Below, piece after piece: positions 50,621-60,433 of a stretch of 64,000 nt of DNA. The position numbers and the translations under genes were made by a program. This DNA is from Flagellimonas eckloniae (GTDB lineage: Bacteria > Bacteroidota > Bacteroidia > Flavobacteriales > Flavobacteriaceae), in NCBI RefSeq assembly GCF_001413955.1, contig NZ_LCTZ01000002.1:2528501-2592500 (forward strand). Reading direction: 5' to 3'. The stretch's first letter is position 1. Every line of letters begins with the position of its first letter. The notes below the pieces were generated by a model. That model saw nothing but the letters and a program-made list of their open reading frames with translations, had not been told where the DNA came from and made no database searches.

Positions 50621-51061
50621 CTATGTATTCACTTTCCATTGATAAGAATCATCCTCAAAAAGTTCCTTTCCAAAAACTGGAACCTGTGCTTTTATTTCTT
50701 CAACTACAAAATGAATTGCCTCAAAAACAACTTTTCGATGTGGTGAAGAAACAAAAACAAAAAGACAGACCTCCCCAACCGCAACCTTGCCTAAACTGTG
50801 ATAGATATGCATGCAGGTGATTTCAAACTTCTCAAAGGTCTGTTCCCGTATTTCATGGAATTTAAGATTTGCCATTTCTTCATATGTGGTATACTCAATG
50901 GCACTTACAGTTTTGTCTTCAATTACATCGGCCCTCACCTGCCCTAAAAAAATATTGTGTGCCCCTATTTGGGTCTTGGATTGGTGCTTTGCAATGGAAT
51001 CAGCAATGAAATTTGGACTTATGGGTCCCTGAACAAATACGTTTTTGATTTTCTTTTCCAT
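50621..51061 (-). CDS. moaE: Molybdopterin synthase catalytic subunit MoaE
   Basis: A 146-residue MoaE. ATG 51061 is preferred over a longer frame adding ten residues. It has GAHNIFLGQVRAD, EYTTYEEMA, and SSPHRKVVFEAIHFVVEEIKAQVPVFGKELF with the active-site Lys in VFGKE and a late W-K. MoaE transfers sulfur from MoaD to cyclic pyranopterin. It lies three bases upstream of moaC on the same strand; MoaD is not in the window. Confidence 0.9.
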   Translation of the reverse strand: MEKKIKNVFVQGPISPNFIADSIAKHQSKTQIGAHNIFLGQVRADVIEDKTVSAIEYTTYEEMANLKFHEIREQTFEKFEITCMHIYHSLGKVAVGEVCLFVFVSSPHRKVVFEAIHFVVEEIKAQVPVFGKELFEDDSYQWKVNT

Positions 51062-51263
51062 ATAGAAATCATTTAGCGCTAAGGTAACCAAGAAAAATGT
51101 AAATGGGGGTCATTTTGGAATTTCAACCAAATATCTTCAGGACCCTTTTCAACTACCAAATAATTCAGATTCTCTACCATTTAATAGTACATATTGACCA
51201 TGTACTTTTTTCTACTAGACCCTGGCCAACATCTCTTCTAGTTTTACCCCAAAACATAAAATC

Positions 51264-53954
51264 ATGAAAAGATCAAGAACGTTTTATGCTGCATTATTAA
51301 TTGTATGCGCTATTCTTTCATTCACCTCGTGCAAAAAAGATGATGATGGGGAAATGGAAATAACTCCCGATCCACAGGTGGTTTTGCCACCAGATTATGT
51401 GGTACTGAAAAATTTACATGATTCCAACTCCGGCAATACCCTTGGTTGGGATTTTGATGATATAACCATGAAAAGTTGGTCTGGTGTCAGTTTACAAGGA
51501 GAAAGGGTAACTGAATTGGATATTTCAAGTAAAAGTCTTACCACATTACCTGATACAATTGGGGAACTCTCAGAATTGACCAGTTTTACCGCCAACGACA
51601 ATAACATTGTTACCATTCCTTCAGCCATAAGGGAATGGACAAAACTGACCTACTTTTCAATCAATGAAAATGCAATAACCAATATTCCCAAAGAGATTGG
51701 GGAATTGCAAAATCTCATTGAACTCCATGTTATGGGAAATCAGCTTAGTGAATTGCCATTGGAACTAGAATCATTGGATAATGTTGTCATTTTTGATGCA
51801 AGCTACAATGTGCTTACCCTAGTTCCACAACAAATTCGTAAGATGATACAACTTGAAAAGCTGTATTTCAGTTACAATAAGTTAAGCTCGGTATCCTATA
51901 CCATTGGGCAGCTTGTGTCAATTAAGGAAATAGATCTTAGCAATAATGAATTAACTGTTCTGCCTATTGAAATGGGCAGTTTGAACACCTTGGAACAGCT
52001 ATGGGTGGCACAGAACCAGATTTCCGTAATACCACAAGAAGTATGTGATTTGGAAACCAATAATGATACTACTATTTCGAAAGATACAAATGTTAGCTGT
52101 GGTTACATTTTTCCAAATTATACCGCACTGCATGCATTGTACCATGCGAATCCTAATAATACACTGGGATGGGATTTAACAGATACCACAATGGAAACAT
52201 GGGAAGGGCTGGTCGTTGATCAGGGAGCCGTTATAAGCATGGATATTTCTGGAAAACAAGTTTCCAACATTACTTCAGAAATTGGAGCATTAACCGCATT
52301 GCGCAGCCTAAACCTGAGCGAAAACAACATTACAAGCTTACCAGCTGAAATAGGGTTATTGTCCGTTTTGGATGAGCTTCACTTGGACAACAATAGTCTA
52401 AGTGCATTGCCTGAAGAAATAAAGGACCTAGGAACCCTCTTGGTGTTGAATCTAAAACAAAATGATTTTTCAGAATTTCCAATGGAATTGGTCGAATTCA
52501 GCTTGATAAGCTCCCTTAATCTTGGTGATAACACAATAGCTACCTTGCCCACCGAGTTGGTCAACGTTTCCATTAATGGGCTTTACCTTCCCAACAATAT
52601 GCTGACCGAAGTTCCAGTGGAATATGGTGACATGAGCAATTTAACAGTGTTTGACCTTCAAGGAAATACATTCACTGAAATTCCAGAGGAAATCTGTGCG
52701 CTAAAAGACAAGACCCCGGCCACTACCATTTTGTTGGATGATGACACTTTTTGTGAAGATGATACTGTTGTTGCACTAAGCGAGTATGAAGTCCTCAAAG
52801 AATTGTACGAGACCAACACCAATAATTCATTGAACTGGGGCGACAGCCTAGACGACCAGACCATGGCAGCGTGGGAAGGAGTGACTATAACCGGGGGCCA
52901 TGTGACAGAGCTAGCTATTACATATAAAGATATTGATGCCTTACCAGGTTCTTTTGGGCAATTAGCATTCTTAAGTTACCTTAATATCGGTTATAATAAT
53001 TTGATTACTTTACCTTCAGAAATAGGAGATTTAGATGCGCTTGTCGTTGCTGATTTCACAGGTAATTTCTTAATATCGTTCCCAGATGAAATTGGCGACA
53101 TGGCGGCCTTGGAACATTTGACTTTAAGTAACAATTCCTTTACTGAACTCCCTGATGGCATTGGTAATTTAGCCAACTTAAAAAGCCTTACGTATTACGG
53201 TGATCTATTTGGTAAACCATTGTTAGAAAGGTTGCCAGAAACTATTGGTAATTTACAAGAACTTACCTATTTATCCATACAGGTCAGTGATATTAAAGAA
53301 CTTCCAAGTAGTATTAAAAACCTGAACAATCTTGTAAAATTGGATTTGGCAAACAATGAGATTGAAAACTTGCCAAATGATTTAGGTGGATTACCAAAAT
53401 TAGAGGAATTCTATCTGTCCAATAATGAATTGGACGCAATACCGGACGGAATAAGTGGGTTAGCTGCTTTGAAAACATTATCTATTGATGGCAATCAGCT
53501 TACGGACTTACCAGCAACCCTCCCTAGTTTGGGTAACCTGGAAACCTTGATATTGGCACGAAATCTTTATACCGAAATCCCCTCCATTGTTTTCTCGCTA
53601 CCGGCCATTAAAGCACTCAATTTTTACCAAAACCAATTAACTGTCATTAGCAGCCACATAGGAACGCTAACAAGTCTTGAATCATTAGACCTTTCGGGGA
53701 ATCCATTTGAAGTAGCAGCTATACCCAATGAAATTGGGAATCTCACTAACCTTAAAAGACTGTTGTTCTCGAGGTGCCCCAATTTATTGACATTGCCTGC
53801 GGCTATTGGACAATTGACAGACCTCGAAGAACTGTATATTTTTGATTCAAACGTCAACCTACAGCTGCCATCAGAAATATGCGATTTACGTAATAACGGA
53901 CTGACTGTTTATGTAAGTAGTAGTTTGGTGGATATAGATATATTGTGCCCTTAG
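51264..53954 (+). CDS. Three-module leucine-rich-repeat surface lipoprotein
   Basis: An 896-residue lipoprotein. Lipobox Cys is C23, followed by KKDDDGE, which resembles the Lys/Asp-rich surface-export signal of Bacteroidota lipoproteins. The body has three modules: each begins with a plant-LRR-like cap (YxxLKxLxxxxxxNTLGWD, then W-x-G-V), continues with LRRs of LxxLxLxxNxLxxLPxEI type, and ends at EICDL/EICAL with a Cys. Modules begin at about residues 45, 285 and 510; the third is the longest (about 390 residues). Likely a surface binding protein. Same family as 56991-58616. Confidence 0.82.
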   Translation: MKRSRTFYAALLIVCAILSFTSCKKDDDGEMEITPDPQVVLPPDYVVLKNLHDSNSGNTLGWDFDDITMKSWSGVSLQGERVTELDISSKSLTTLPDTIGELSELTSFTANDNNIVTIPSAIREWTKLTYFSINENAITNIPKEIGELQNLIELHVMGNQLSELPLELESLDNVVIFDASYNVLTLVPQQIRKMIQLEKLYFSYNKLSSVSYTIGQLVSIKEIDLSNNELTVLPIEMGSLNTLEQLWVAQNQISVIPQEVCDLETNNDTTISKDTNVSCGYIFPNYTALHALYHANPNNTLGWDLTDTTMETWEGLVVDQGAVISMDISGKQVSNITSEIGALTALRSLNLSENNITSLPAEIGLLSVLDELHLDNNSLSALPEEIKDLGTLLVLNLKQNDFSEFPMELVEFSLISSLNLGDNTIATLPTELVNVSINGLYLPNNMLTEVPVEYGDMSNLTVFDLQGNTFTEIPEEICALKDKTPATTILLDDDTFCEDDTVVALSEYEVLKELYETNTNNSLNWGDSLDDQTMAAWEGVTITGGHVTELAITYKDIDALPGSFGQLAFLSYLNIGYNNLITLPSEIGDLDALVVADFTGNFLISFPDEIGDMAALEHLTLSNNSFTELPDGIGNLANLKSLTYYGDLFGKPLLERLPETIGNLQELTYLSIQVSDIKELPSSIKNLNNLVKLDLANNEIENLPNDLGGLPKLEEFYLSNNELDAIPDGISGLAALKTLSIDGNQLTDLPATLPSLGNLETLILARNLYTEIPSIVFSLPAIKALNFYQNQLTVISSHIGTLTSLESLDLSGNPFEVAAIPNEIGNLTNLKRLLFSRCPNLLTLPAAIGQLTDLEELYIFDSNVNLQLPSEICDLRNNGLTVYVSSSLVDIDILCP

Positions 53955-53975
53955 CCTAACATCAAAAAAATAGAA

Positions 53976-54012
53976 AAAGCCTACGGGATTTTTATACAAC
54001 GTAGGCTTTCTC
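53976..54012 (+). terminator. Terminator after the first LRR gene
   Basis: AAAGCCTACG / CGTAGGCTTT, perfect 10-bp stem with 14-base loop, then T/C-rich. Confidence 0.8.
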
Positions 54013-54099
54013 CATTCTTTAAGGATTTTAATAATTCGATTATCGGATAGTAAAAATGACTAATTTAGGGCAGTTCCCCCTCCCTTTAAATTGAACCCT

Positions 54100-56091
54100 A
54101 TGAAATATGATTCCATTCTTTATTTCTTTCTCCTATGGTATGTACTTTTCTGTCCTAGACTTAACGCACAGAACGAGATAAAAATCGACAGTTTAAAACG
54201 AACACTTGCATTGGCCAAAAGTGATTCCAATAAAATAGACCTCTCGATAAAACTATATCAAGAAATTGTTGCCAGAGATACTTCTGAAGCTCTTGGATTT
54301 TTGAATAAATCAATTTCTTTAAGTAATCAAATCGATGACGTTAATCGCCTTTCGCAGGCATATTTGGTAAAGTGCAATCACTATTGGAAACGTGGCAACC
54401 TAAATTCTTCTAAGGAAGCGTTGGCAGAAGTGGAGAAAATAATATCCCGTATCACAAATAAAGAAATTAATGCCAAATTTTATTTGGAAAAGGGCATAGT
54501 CGAACATAGGGGAGGTCAATATTCCAATGCGATAGAAAAATTTCTAGAAGCAAGAAACGTCTATGAAATTTTGAAGGACACCATGGCTATCTCAAAATGC
54601 CACATTAACATAGGCGGAAGTTATTGGGAGCTGAACCAGCCAGACGAAGCACTAAAAAATTATCTGACTGCCTTGGAAATTTTAGAATCAACAAATAATC
54701 CAGCTGAAATGTCAATCTCGAGTATTTTGGGAAATATAGGACTTATTTACAGGCAAAAAAATCAATTTAAAAAGGCATTGGTCTATTATCAAAAATCATT
54801 GGAGCTCAATAGAAAAAATAACATGAAAATGGGCGAGGCCATCAACCTACAAAATATAGGCTCATTATATGCTCAAAGCAAAGATTACAATAAAGCATTG
54901 CCCTATTTTCAAGAGGCAAAAAATGTTGCGACCTCCATAGATGATAAAGTTGGGATTTTATATGCAGACCATAGTATTGGTATGCATTATATAAAAACGG
55001 GCAATTATAATAAAGGTATTTCCGTATTAAAACAGAATCTTGTATTGGCAGAAAAACTGAACAACACCGAGGAAATAAAAAATATGAATCGTAATATTTC
55101 TGATGCTTATGAAGGAATGGGGAATTACAAACAAGCGCTCAACTATAGAAGAACCTACGAACAATGGAAAGATAGTCTTATCAATAAAGATCATTTAAAT
55201 AAGGTGAAAGAATTGGAGCTACGTTTTGAAACCGCCAAAAAAGACAAGGAAATTACTTTGTTGACTCAAGAAAACAAATTGCAAGAAGCCCAATCAGAAA
55301 AAGAAGCAACCTTACGCAGAGCATTGATTGGGGGGCTTTTATTGTTAGCAATTATTGGGGGATTACTTTTTTATACCATGCGACAACGGCTACGAAACCA
55401 AAAAATACTGGCGGCAAAAAATGAAGCGCTGAATAAATCTGAGCTTTCAAAAGAATTGCAGACCTTGGAAATGAAGGCACTACGGGCACAGATGAATCCG
55501 CATTTTTTGTTCAATAGCCTAAATTCAATCAATACCATGATCCTTAGCGATGAAACCGAAAATGCCAGTAAGTATCTATCAAAATTCTCGAAACTTGTTC
55601 GCTTGTTATTGGAAAACTCAGAGCAACCCAAAGTTTCTTTAAAAGATGAAATTGATTTGTTAAAAGCCTACATTCAGTTGGAAGCCATTCGTTTCAACAA
55701 CAAAATGGACTATACAATTGAAGTGGACCCAGAAATTGATCAAGAATCAACCTTTTTACCTTCCATGGTATTGCAGCCCTTTGTTGAAAATGCTATTTGG
55801 CACGGCTTGTTGCATAAAAACCAAAAAGGACTTTTGACCATTGAGATTAAGGAAAGTGTCGATAATTTATTGTGCAGTATTATCGATAATGGTGTTGGAC
55901 GCGAAAAATCATTAACACTAAAAAAAGAGGGCGGATTAAAAAAGAAATCCATGGGCATAAAGATTACCACAGATCGGTTAAAACTGTTGACCCAACAAAA
56001 GATAAAAGATGTCATCAGCATCATTGATTTAAAAGATGACAACAATAATGCATTGGGCACACAGGTGAATATACAAATCCCCCTTACTTAA
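54100..56091 (+). CDS. TPR-containing LytS-type sensor histidine kinase
   Basis: A 663-residue kinase. Signal peptide 1-24, then about seven periplasmic tetratricopeptide units (roughly 30-355), a coiled segment, a single membrane helix (about 405-425, RRALIGGLLLLAIIGGLLFY), and a LytS-type kinase domain (His_kinase) with the phosphoacceptor in QMNPHFLFNSLNS and HATPase VLQPFVENAIWHG and DNGVG. I start at ATG 54100, since TTG 54091 adds only three residues. It likely senses envelope or peptide ligands and phosphorylates the adjacent LytTR regulator; the stop is nine bases before the regulator start. Confidence 0.9.
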   Translation: MKYDSILYFFLLWYVLFCPRLNAQNEIKIDSLKRTLALAKSDSNKIDLSIKLYQEIVARDTSEALGFLNKSISLSNQIDDVNRLSQAYLVKCNHYWKRGNLNSSKEALAEVEKIISRITNKEINAKFYLEKGIVEHRGGQYSNAIEKFLEARNVYEILKDTMAISKCHINIGGSYWELNQPDEALKNYLTALEILESTNNPAEMSISSILGNIGLIYRQKNQFKKALVYYQKSLELNRKNNMKMGEAINLQNIGSLYAQSKDYNKALPYFQEAKNVATSIDDKVGILYADHSIGMHYIKTGNYNKGISVLKQNLVLAEKLNNTEEIKNMNRNISDAYEGMGNYKQALNYRRTYEQWKDSLINKDHLNKVKELELRFETAKKDKEITLLTQENKLQEAQSEKEATLRRALIGGLLLLAIIGGLLFYTMRQRLRNQKILAAKNEALNKSELSKELQTLEMKALRAQMNPHFLFNSLNSINTMILSDETENASKYLSKFSKLVRLLLENSEQPKVSLKDEIDLLKAYIQLEAIRFNNKMDYTIEVDPEIDQESTFLPSMVLQPFVENAIWHGLLHKNQKGLLTIEIKESVDNLLCSIIDNGVGREKSLTLKKEGGLKKKSMGIKITTDRLKLLTQQKIKDVISIIDLKDDNNNALGTQVNIQIPLT

Positions 56092-56100
56092 AATTTGGAT

Positions 56101-56844
56101 ATGATACAGGCACTCATAATAGATGATGAAGCTAAAGCTAGGCAAGGGCTTCGTTTGGTATTGGAAAAATACTGTCCAGAAATAAAGATATTAGCGCTTT
56201 GCGAATCTCCTGAAATAGGCCTTGAAAAAATAAATGCGCTAAAACCGGACCTTATTTTTTTAGATGTACAGATGCCTAAAATGTCTGGGTTTGATCTATT
56301 GGAAAGGGTTTCCAAAATCAATTTTGAGGTTATTTTTGTTACCGCATACGATCGCTATGCCATAAAGGCCATAAAATTCAGTGCGTTGGACTATCTCCTA
56401 AAACCTATTGATGTTGATGAGTTGGTCAATGCTGTTGAAAAAATATCCAAGAAAAAGAAAAACAAGGTCGCCCAATACGGTTCACTTTTAAAAAATGTGA
56501 AACCGGGCATGGAAAAATTAAAACGCTTGGCCATTCCTTCAGATAATGAAATCATTATGCAACCAATTGCTGATATTATCTATTGTGAAGCAGATAGCAG
56601 CTATACCACTTTATATCTATCTGGAGGTAAAAAAATAACCGTTTCAAAAACTTTAAAGGAGTTTGAAAATATATTACCCGAAGGGGATTTCTGCCGCATA
56701 CACCATTCCACTTTGGTCAATATGGCTCATGTAACCAAGTACATTAAAGGCGAGGGAGGATATGTTATTATCTCCAACAACAACCATTTGAACGTGAGTC
56801 GAAGAAAGAAAGACCAATTCTTACAAATGCTGCACCAAGCCTAA
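56101..56844 (+). CDS. LytTR-family response regulator
   Basis: A 247-residue response regulator. Receiver: acidic D8-D9, phosphoacceptor D55 (LIFLDVQMP), VTAYD, and LLKPID. The C-terminal LytTR DNA-binding domain begins at about 145 (AIPSDNEIIMQPIADIIYCEAD, then TLKEFENILPEGDFCRIHHSTLVNM). ATG 56101 preferred to the TTG at 56095. It is the partner of the TPR kinase immediately upstream and a candidate regulator of the flanking LRR lipoproteins. Confidence 0.92.
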   Translation: MIQALIIDDEAKARQGLRLVLEKYCPEIKILALCESPEIGLEKINALKPDLIFLDVQMPKMSGFDLLERVSKINFEVIFVTAYDRYAIKAIKFSALDYLLKPIDVDELVNAVEKISKKKKNKVAQYGSLLKNVKPGMEKLKRLAIPSDNEIIMQPIADIIYCEADSSYTTLYLSGGKKITVSKTLKEFENILPEGDFCRIHHSTLVNMAHVTKYIKGEGGYVIISNNNHLNVSRRKKDQFLQMLHQA

Positions 56845-56990
56845 AACCACTTAACGGGCGTTTTCAATCAGTTACTTTATTACCTATACCGCTTACTAGT
56901 TTAGCATAAAACCTCTAGAGGCACACCATTAGTTTTACATTGAATTTAGAAAGGTTCCCCCAAATTTTAATGTTTAACTAAAAAGGTATT

Positions 56991-58616
56991 ATGAAAAGTA
57001 ATTTAATTTATTTGGCGCTATTTGTTTGGTCATTATTCATTTTGAACACTTCTTGCAGTAAAGACGACGCTCCACCACCTGAAGAGGAGGAAGAGGAAAT
57101 GGAAGAAGAAAACGAGGACAATGAAGAAGGGACAGACCCTGGGGGCCAACAACCGCAATTAACCGCTGATTATCTTGCACTAAAAGCACTTTACGATGCC
57201 AATAGCGGCAACACTTTGGGTTGGGATCTGGATGACACCACAATGCAGAGTTGGAGTGGCGTTGAACTGGAAAGCGAAAGAGTTGTAAAGTTGGATGTAA
57301 AAGATAAAGCTCTTACCGTTTTGGTTCCCGAAATCGGGAATTTAGAAAAATTGACCTCTTTAGATGTAGGTATCAATTCTATTTCGCAGCTTCCCTCAGA
57401 AATTGGGAAGCTTACCGAATTGAACGTCCTTCACGTTGAAAGTAACCTTCTGACCGCACTACCCGCCGAAATAGGTCAATTGGGACAACTAACGGAGCTC
57501 TACGCACAAGCCAACAATGATATTAAAAATCTTCCCCCGGAGATAGAAGCTCTTGAACAGCTTATCATCCTAAACTTATATGGTAATTCTTTGGAAGCCT
57601 TACCGGTTGAAATTGGAAACCTAAAAGCATTGCAACTCTTGTCGCTTTACAGCAACCAACTTGTTGAAATACCAGCAGAAATTGGGAATCTTACCGAGTT
57701 GACTGTTCTTAATTTAAATGAAAATCAATTGAGTACACTGCCCAAAGAGCTTGGAAATCTTCACCTCTTAAATGCGATGAATTTGAAGAATAATGACTTG
57801 ACCCTAATCCCGCAAGAAATATGCAATCTTGAAGAAGACGGTACAACAACAATTATTAAGGATAATCGAGTACGTTGCGATTTGGCAACGTATCATTATG
57901 AAGCTCTTGTCAAACTTTATGATGCAAATCCCGGAAGTCAACTAAATTGGGATTTGAACGATACCAGTATGCAAAGTTGGGGAGGCGTTACCTTACATTC
58001 AAATGGTGCAGTTTCCGAATTAAATTTAGAGAGCTCATTAGTTGGTGTCCTTCCTCCCGAAATAGGGAATCTCAAAGGACTAACGTTTCTTGATTTGTCT
58101 ATATGCAGTATTACTGTGCTTCCATCAGAATTGGGGAAATTAACCAGTCTTCAAGAACTTAATCTATTCTTTAATAATCTTACTTCATTACCACCAGAAA
58201 TAGGAAAACTTTCGAATTTGGAAGTACTCGATATTTCTTTCAATAGCCTTGAAACAATTCCAACGGAAATAGGAGCGTTGACAAATCTTGTGGTTTTAGT
58301 TGCTGAGGCCAATGAACTCATAAAAATACCAGATGAATTTGGTAACATGGGAAGTCTTAAAGAACTCAATATCGGATTCAATAATCTAAATGCTATCCCA
58401 AGTACTATCGGCAACCTTAAGGCACTCAAAAGTGTGGTCTGTTCAGACAACAAGATTACAACGATACCCAAAGAACTTTCGGAATTACCCGAATTGATAA
58501 GTGCTGATTTCGGAAACAACCCAACAAGTGCCCTGTCACCTTCAATATGCGATTTGTATAGTCAAGGTATATTAAGAATAGATGCGGATCAGGTAATCGC
58601 CAGTGGATGCCCATAA
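56991..58616 (+). CDS. Two-module leucine-rich-repeat surface lipoprotein
   Basis: A 541-residue lipoprotein. Lipobox C22 is followed by SKDDAPPPEEEEEE, an excellent surface-export signal (S-K-D-D) and then a 25-residue acidic tract. Two modules like those of the 51264 gene: caps YLALKALYDANSGNTLGWD...WSGV (about 63) and YEALVKLYDANPGSQLNWD...WGGV (about 303), each followed by LPxEIGNLxxL repeats and ending EICNL or SICDL. Probably a paralogue of the first LRR gene with one module lost. Confidence 0.82.
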   Translation: MKSNLIYLALFVWSLFILNTSCSKDDAPPPEEEEEEMEEENEDNEEGTDPGGQQPQLTADYLALKALYDANSGNTLGWDLDDTTMQSWSGVELESERVVKLDVKDKALTVLVPEIGNLEKLTSLDVGINSISQLPSEIGKLTELNVLHVESNLLTALPAEIGQLGQLTELYAQANNDIKNLPPEIEALEQLIILNLYGNSLEALPVEIGNLKALQLLSLYSNQLVEIPAEIGNLTELTVLNLNENQLSTLPKELGNLHLLNAMNLKNNDLTLIPQEICNLEEDGTTTIIKDNRVRCDLATYHYEALVKLYDANPGSQLNWDLNDTSMQSWGGVTLHSNGAVSELNLESSLVGVLPPEIGNLKGLTFLDLSICSITVLPSELGKLTSLQELNLFFNNLTSLPPEIGKLSNLEVLDISFNSLETIPTEIGALTNLVVLVAEANELIKIPDEFGNMGSLKELNIGFNNLNAIPSTIGNLKALKSVVCSDNKITTIPKELSELPELISADFGNNPTSALSPSICDLYSQGILRIDADQVIASGCP

Positions 58617-58632
58617 TATGGACCCTAATCAA

Positions 58633-59598
58633 ATGAAAAAGAATTTCAGCTTCGTGTTGCTATCGTTTCTGGCTTTGTTCTGTGCTTCCTGTAGTGATGT
58701 TGATAATGATATAGCATCAAGGGAAAATCAAAATACAGCTAATGCCATTACCAAAACTGTGGTTACCCTAAATAATGGAGATCAGCGAGAATATATCGTC
58801 TATATCCCTTCCACATATGATGAAACTAATGAGTCCCCTTTACTGTTTCAACTACACGGAAGTAGTGGAGACGGCGAAAAATATTATACTATTTCTGGTT
58901 GGAACGAATTGGCCGAAATACACAATCTAATTGTTGTTTATCCTACTTCATATAGCTATGACCTTAAATTGAATGGCTGTGGAAATGATTTAGTGACAAA
59001 ATGGAACAATTACAACTTACCAAAAGAAGTTTGTCCAAGTGAAGTACTACGGGACGACACTTCTTTTTTCAATCAAATAATAGATGAGTTGGTCGATGAG
59101 TACAGTATTGATACCTCTAGAATTTATATGGCGGGTTTTTCAAATGGTTCTGGTATGACATCACGCCTTGCCGTAGAACTATCCGATAGAATAGCCGCAA
59201 TAGGTGGTTTGGCCGGTTTCTTTCCTGAAGACACTATCTATGCACCAAAACGAATTTTACCCGTACATATAATGCTGGGCACAACGGATGAAAAAATTGC
59301 TTCCAGGACTATTTTTAATGATACAATCCCAATGAGTTTTCAACAGCTATTCTTAGACCCAACCTTAAGAGGCATTACACAAACCTATGTCAAAACTTTT
59401 GACTTGAATCCCAATTACACGGTAACAGATTCTACCGAACATACCCTAACGGCGACTTTTCAGGGCAATTCAGGAAGTCCTGAGCATTTAATGAAATTTA
59501 CGCTTTGGAAAGACTTGGGGCATTTTTTCCCTAATCCAGATGACCGACCAGGTGCCGCCGATGTATTGTGGGAGTTTTTTGAATTTTATGATAACTAA
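58633..59598 (+). CDS. PHB-depolymerase-type secreted esterase (alpha/beta hydrolase)
   Basis: A 321-residue lipoprotein. ATG 58633 gives a good signal with lipobox C20 (LFCASC), while an ATG at 58618 would add five residues. Nucleophile motif is GFSNG (S170), with YPTSYSYDL, and the likely His in DLGHFFP. The family includes feruloyl, acetylxylan, and PHB-depolymerase-like esterases (esterase family LpqC). Substrate unknown. It is separated from the second LRR gene by 16 bp and is likely part of its operon. Confidence 0.75.
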   Translation: MKKNFSFVLLSFLALFCASCSDVDNDIASRENQNTANAITKTVVTLNNGDQREYIVYIPSTYDETNESPLLFQLHGSSGDGEKYYTISGWNELAEIHNLIVVYPTSYSYDLKLNGCGNDLVTKWNNYNLPKEVCPSEVLRDDTSFFNQIIDELVDEYSIDTSRIYMAGFSNGSGMTSRLAVELSDRIAAIGGLAGFFPEDTIYAPKRILPVHIMLGTTDEKIASRTIFNDTIPMSFQQLFLDPTLRGITQTYVKTFDLNPNYTVTDSTEHTLTATFQGNSGSPEHLMKFTLWKDLGHFFPNPDDRPGAADVLWEFFEFYDN

Positions 59599-59752
59599 GA
59601 ATAAACAAGAAGTAGTTGCTAGAAAAAGAATTGGAGTTTTTGAAAAGGCATCCAATTAACCGGTAATTTCTTAGGGCCCTTATTTTCTAATAAATTCCAA
59701 GTGCTAACATCTAGGCCAAAGTAAAATTCCTTAGATTTGCCCTAACGTGAAC

Positions 59753-60055
59753 ATGAAGATAAAACACTTAGGTTCCTTTCTTTTGATTACTTTGATTTTA
59801 ATCAAGGTATCGGCCTTCCATGTTTATGAGCACCATGATGACCACGAAGATAAAACAGGCTCATGTGAGTTTTGTCTCTTTGCGATTGATAGTCAACAAT
59901 CAGATTTACTATTGCAGGCATCGGCAGTCATTAAAGTGCCTAACGAATTGTCAGCATACAAGCCCTGCATTATTTCCCAAGATTTTCAAATCTCTAGAGT
60001 TTCTTGTAGAAGCAACCTGTTTTATAGGCCTCCTCCTTCTTCTTCTTTTCTTTAA
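59753..60055 (+). CDS. Small His-rich exported protein
   Basis: A 100-residue protein, ATG 59753, N-terminal signal (about residues 5-21). The mature part has a HVYEHHDDHEDKTGSCEFCLF metal-binding-like stretch with three His, four acidic, and a C-x2-C, then a Cys-rich end (VSCRSNLFYRPPPSSS). It precedes the TonB receptor operon and may act in metal handling. No family known. Confidence 0.6.
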   Translation: MKIKHLGSFLLITLILIKVSAFHVYEHHDDHEDKTGSCEFCLFAIDSQQSDLLLQASAVIKVPNELSAYKPCIISQDFQISRVSCRSNLFYRPPPSSSFL

Positions 60056-60433
60056 TTGCCATCTGTTATCAGACCTTCTTCCCAATTAGAAATCTAGTAA
60101 TTTCAATTGGGTATAATGGTTATGAAATTATATTAAACCTGACTTTCAAGATTGCTTACATCCCCATCGTATTAGCGTTGTTTTACTGGCTAGTCGATAT
60201 GATGGTTCGTCGTTTCTACTTTGCTTTTTTAAAAAGCTGTCATTTATAAGAAGTGCGGACGGAAAGAATATAACTCCATAATCAGTCCTGGAAAGATAAC
60301 TTCATTTTTCATAGGTATAATTCCATACCTCTATTTTAAGATCAACATATTATGATATACAAATCAAAAAATAAAGCCTCATCATGTCAATTTTACAGTA
60401 TGGGTACTTTGAACTGTTTAATCCACAAATGAT
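60056..60433. other. Gene-free stretch upstream of the TonB receptor
   Basis: No gene with a valid start seen. An open frame of about 75 codons (60021-60249) has no start codon before its MM pair and is not called. The stretch contains the palindrome AGGTAT / ATACCT (60313-60330) and a TACTTTG box (60405-60411) 22 bp before the receptor TTG start. This is the likely regulatory region for the uptake operon. Confidence 0.45.
60313..60330. promoter_or_regulatory. Inverted repeat in the receptor leader
   Basis: AGGTAT-AATTCC-ATACCT, perfect 6-bp arms, 104 bp upstream of the receptor start. Candidate operator. Confidence 0.35.

Noticed and set aside
51264..58616. LRR genes as a CRISPR-like or tandem DNA repeat
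   Set aside because: The periodicity is in the protein (23-residue LRR units); the DNA units differ too much for a DNA-level array. No CRISPR array was seen.
59820..60089. Second frame overlapping the small His-rich protein
   Set aside because: It is read through the same bases in another frame and lacks a signal or family; the 59753 frame has a clear signal peptide.
60021..60249. Open frame of about 75 codons upstream of the TonB receptor with a hydrophobic middle
   Set aside because: No start codon at a sensible place; most of it is low-complexity or chance AT-rich coding.
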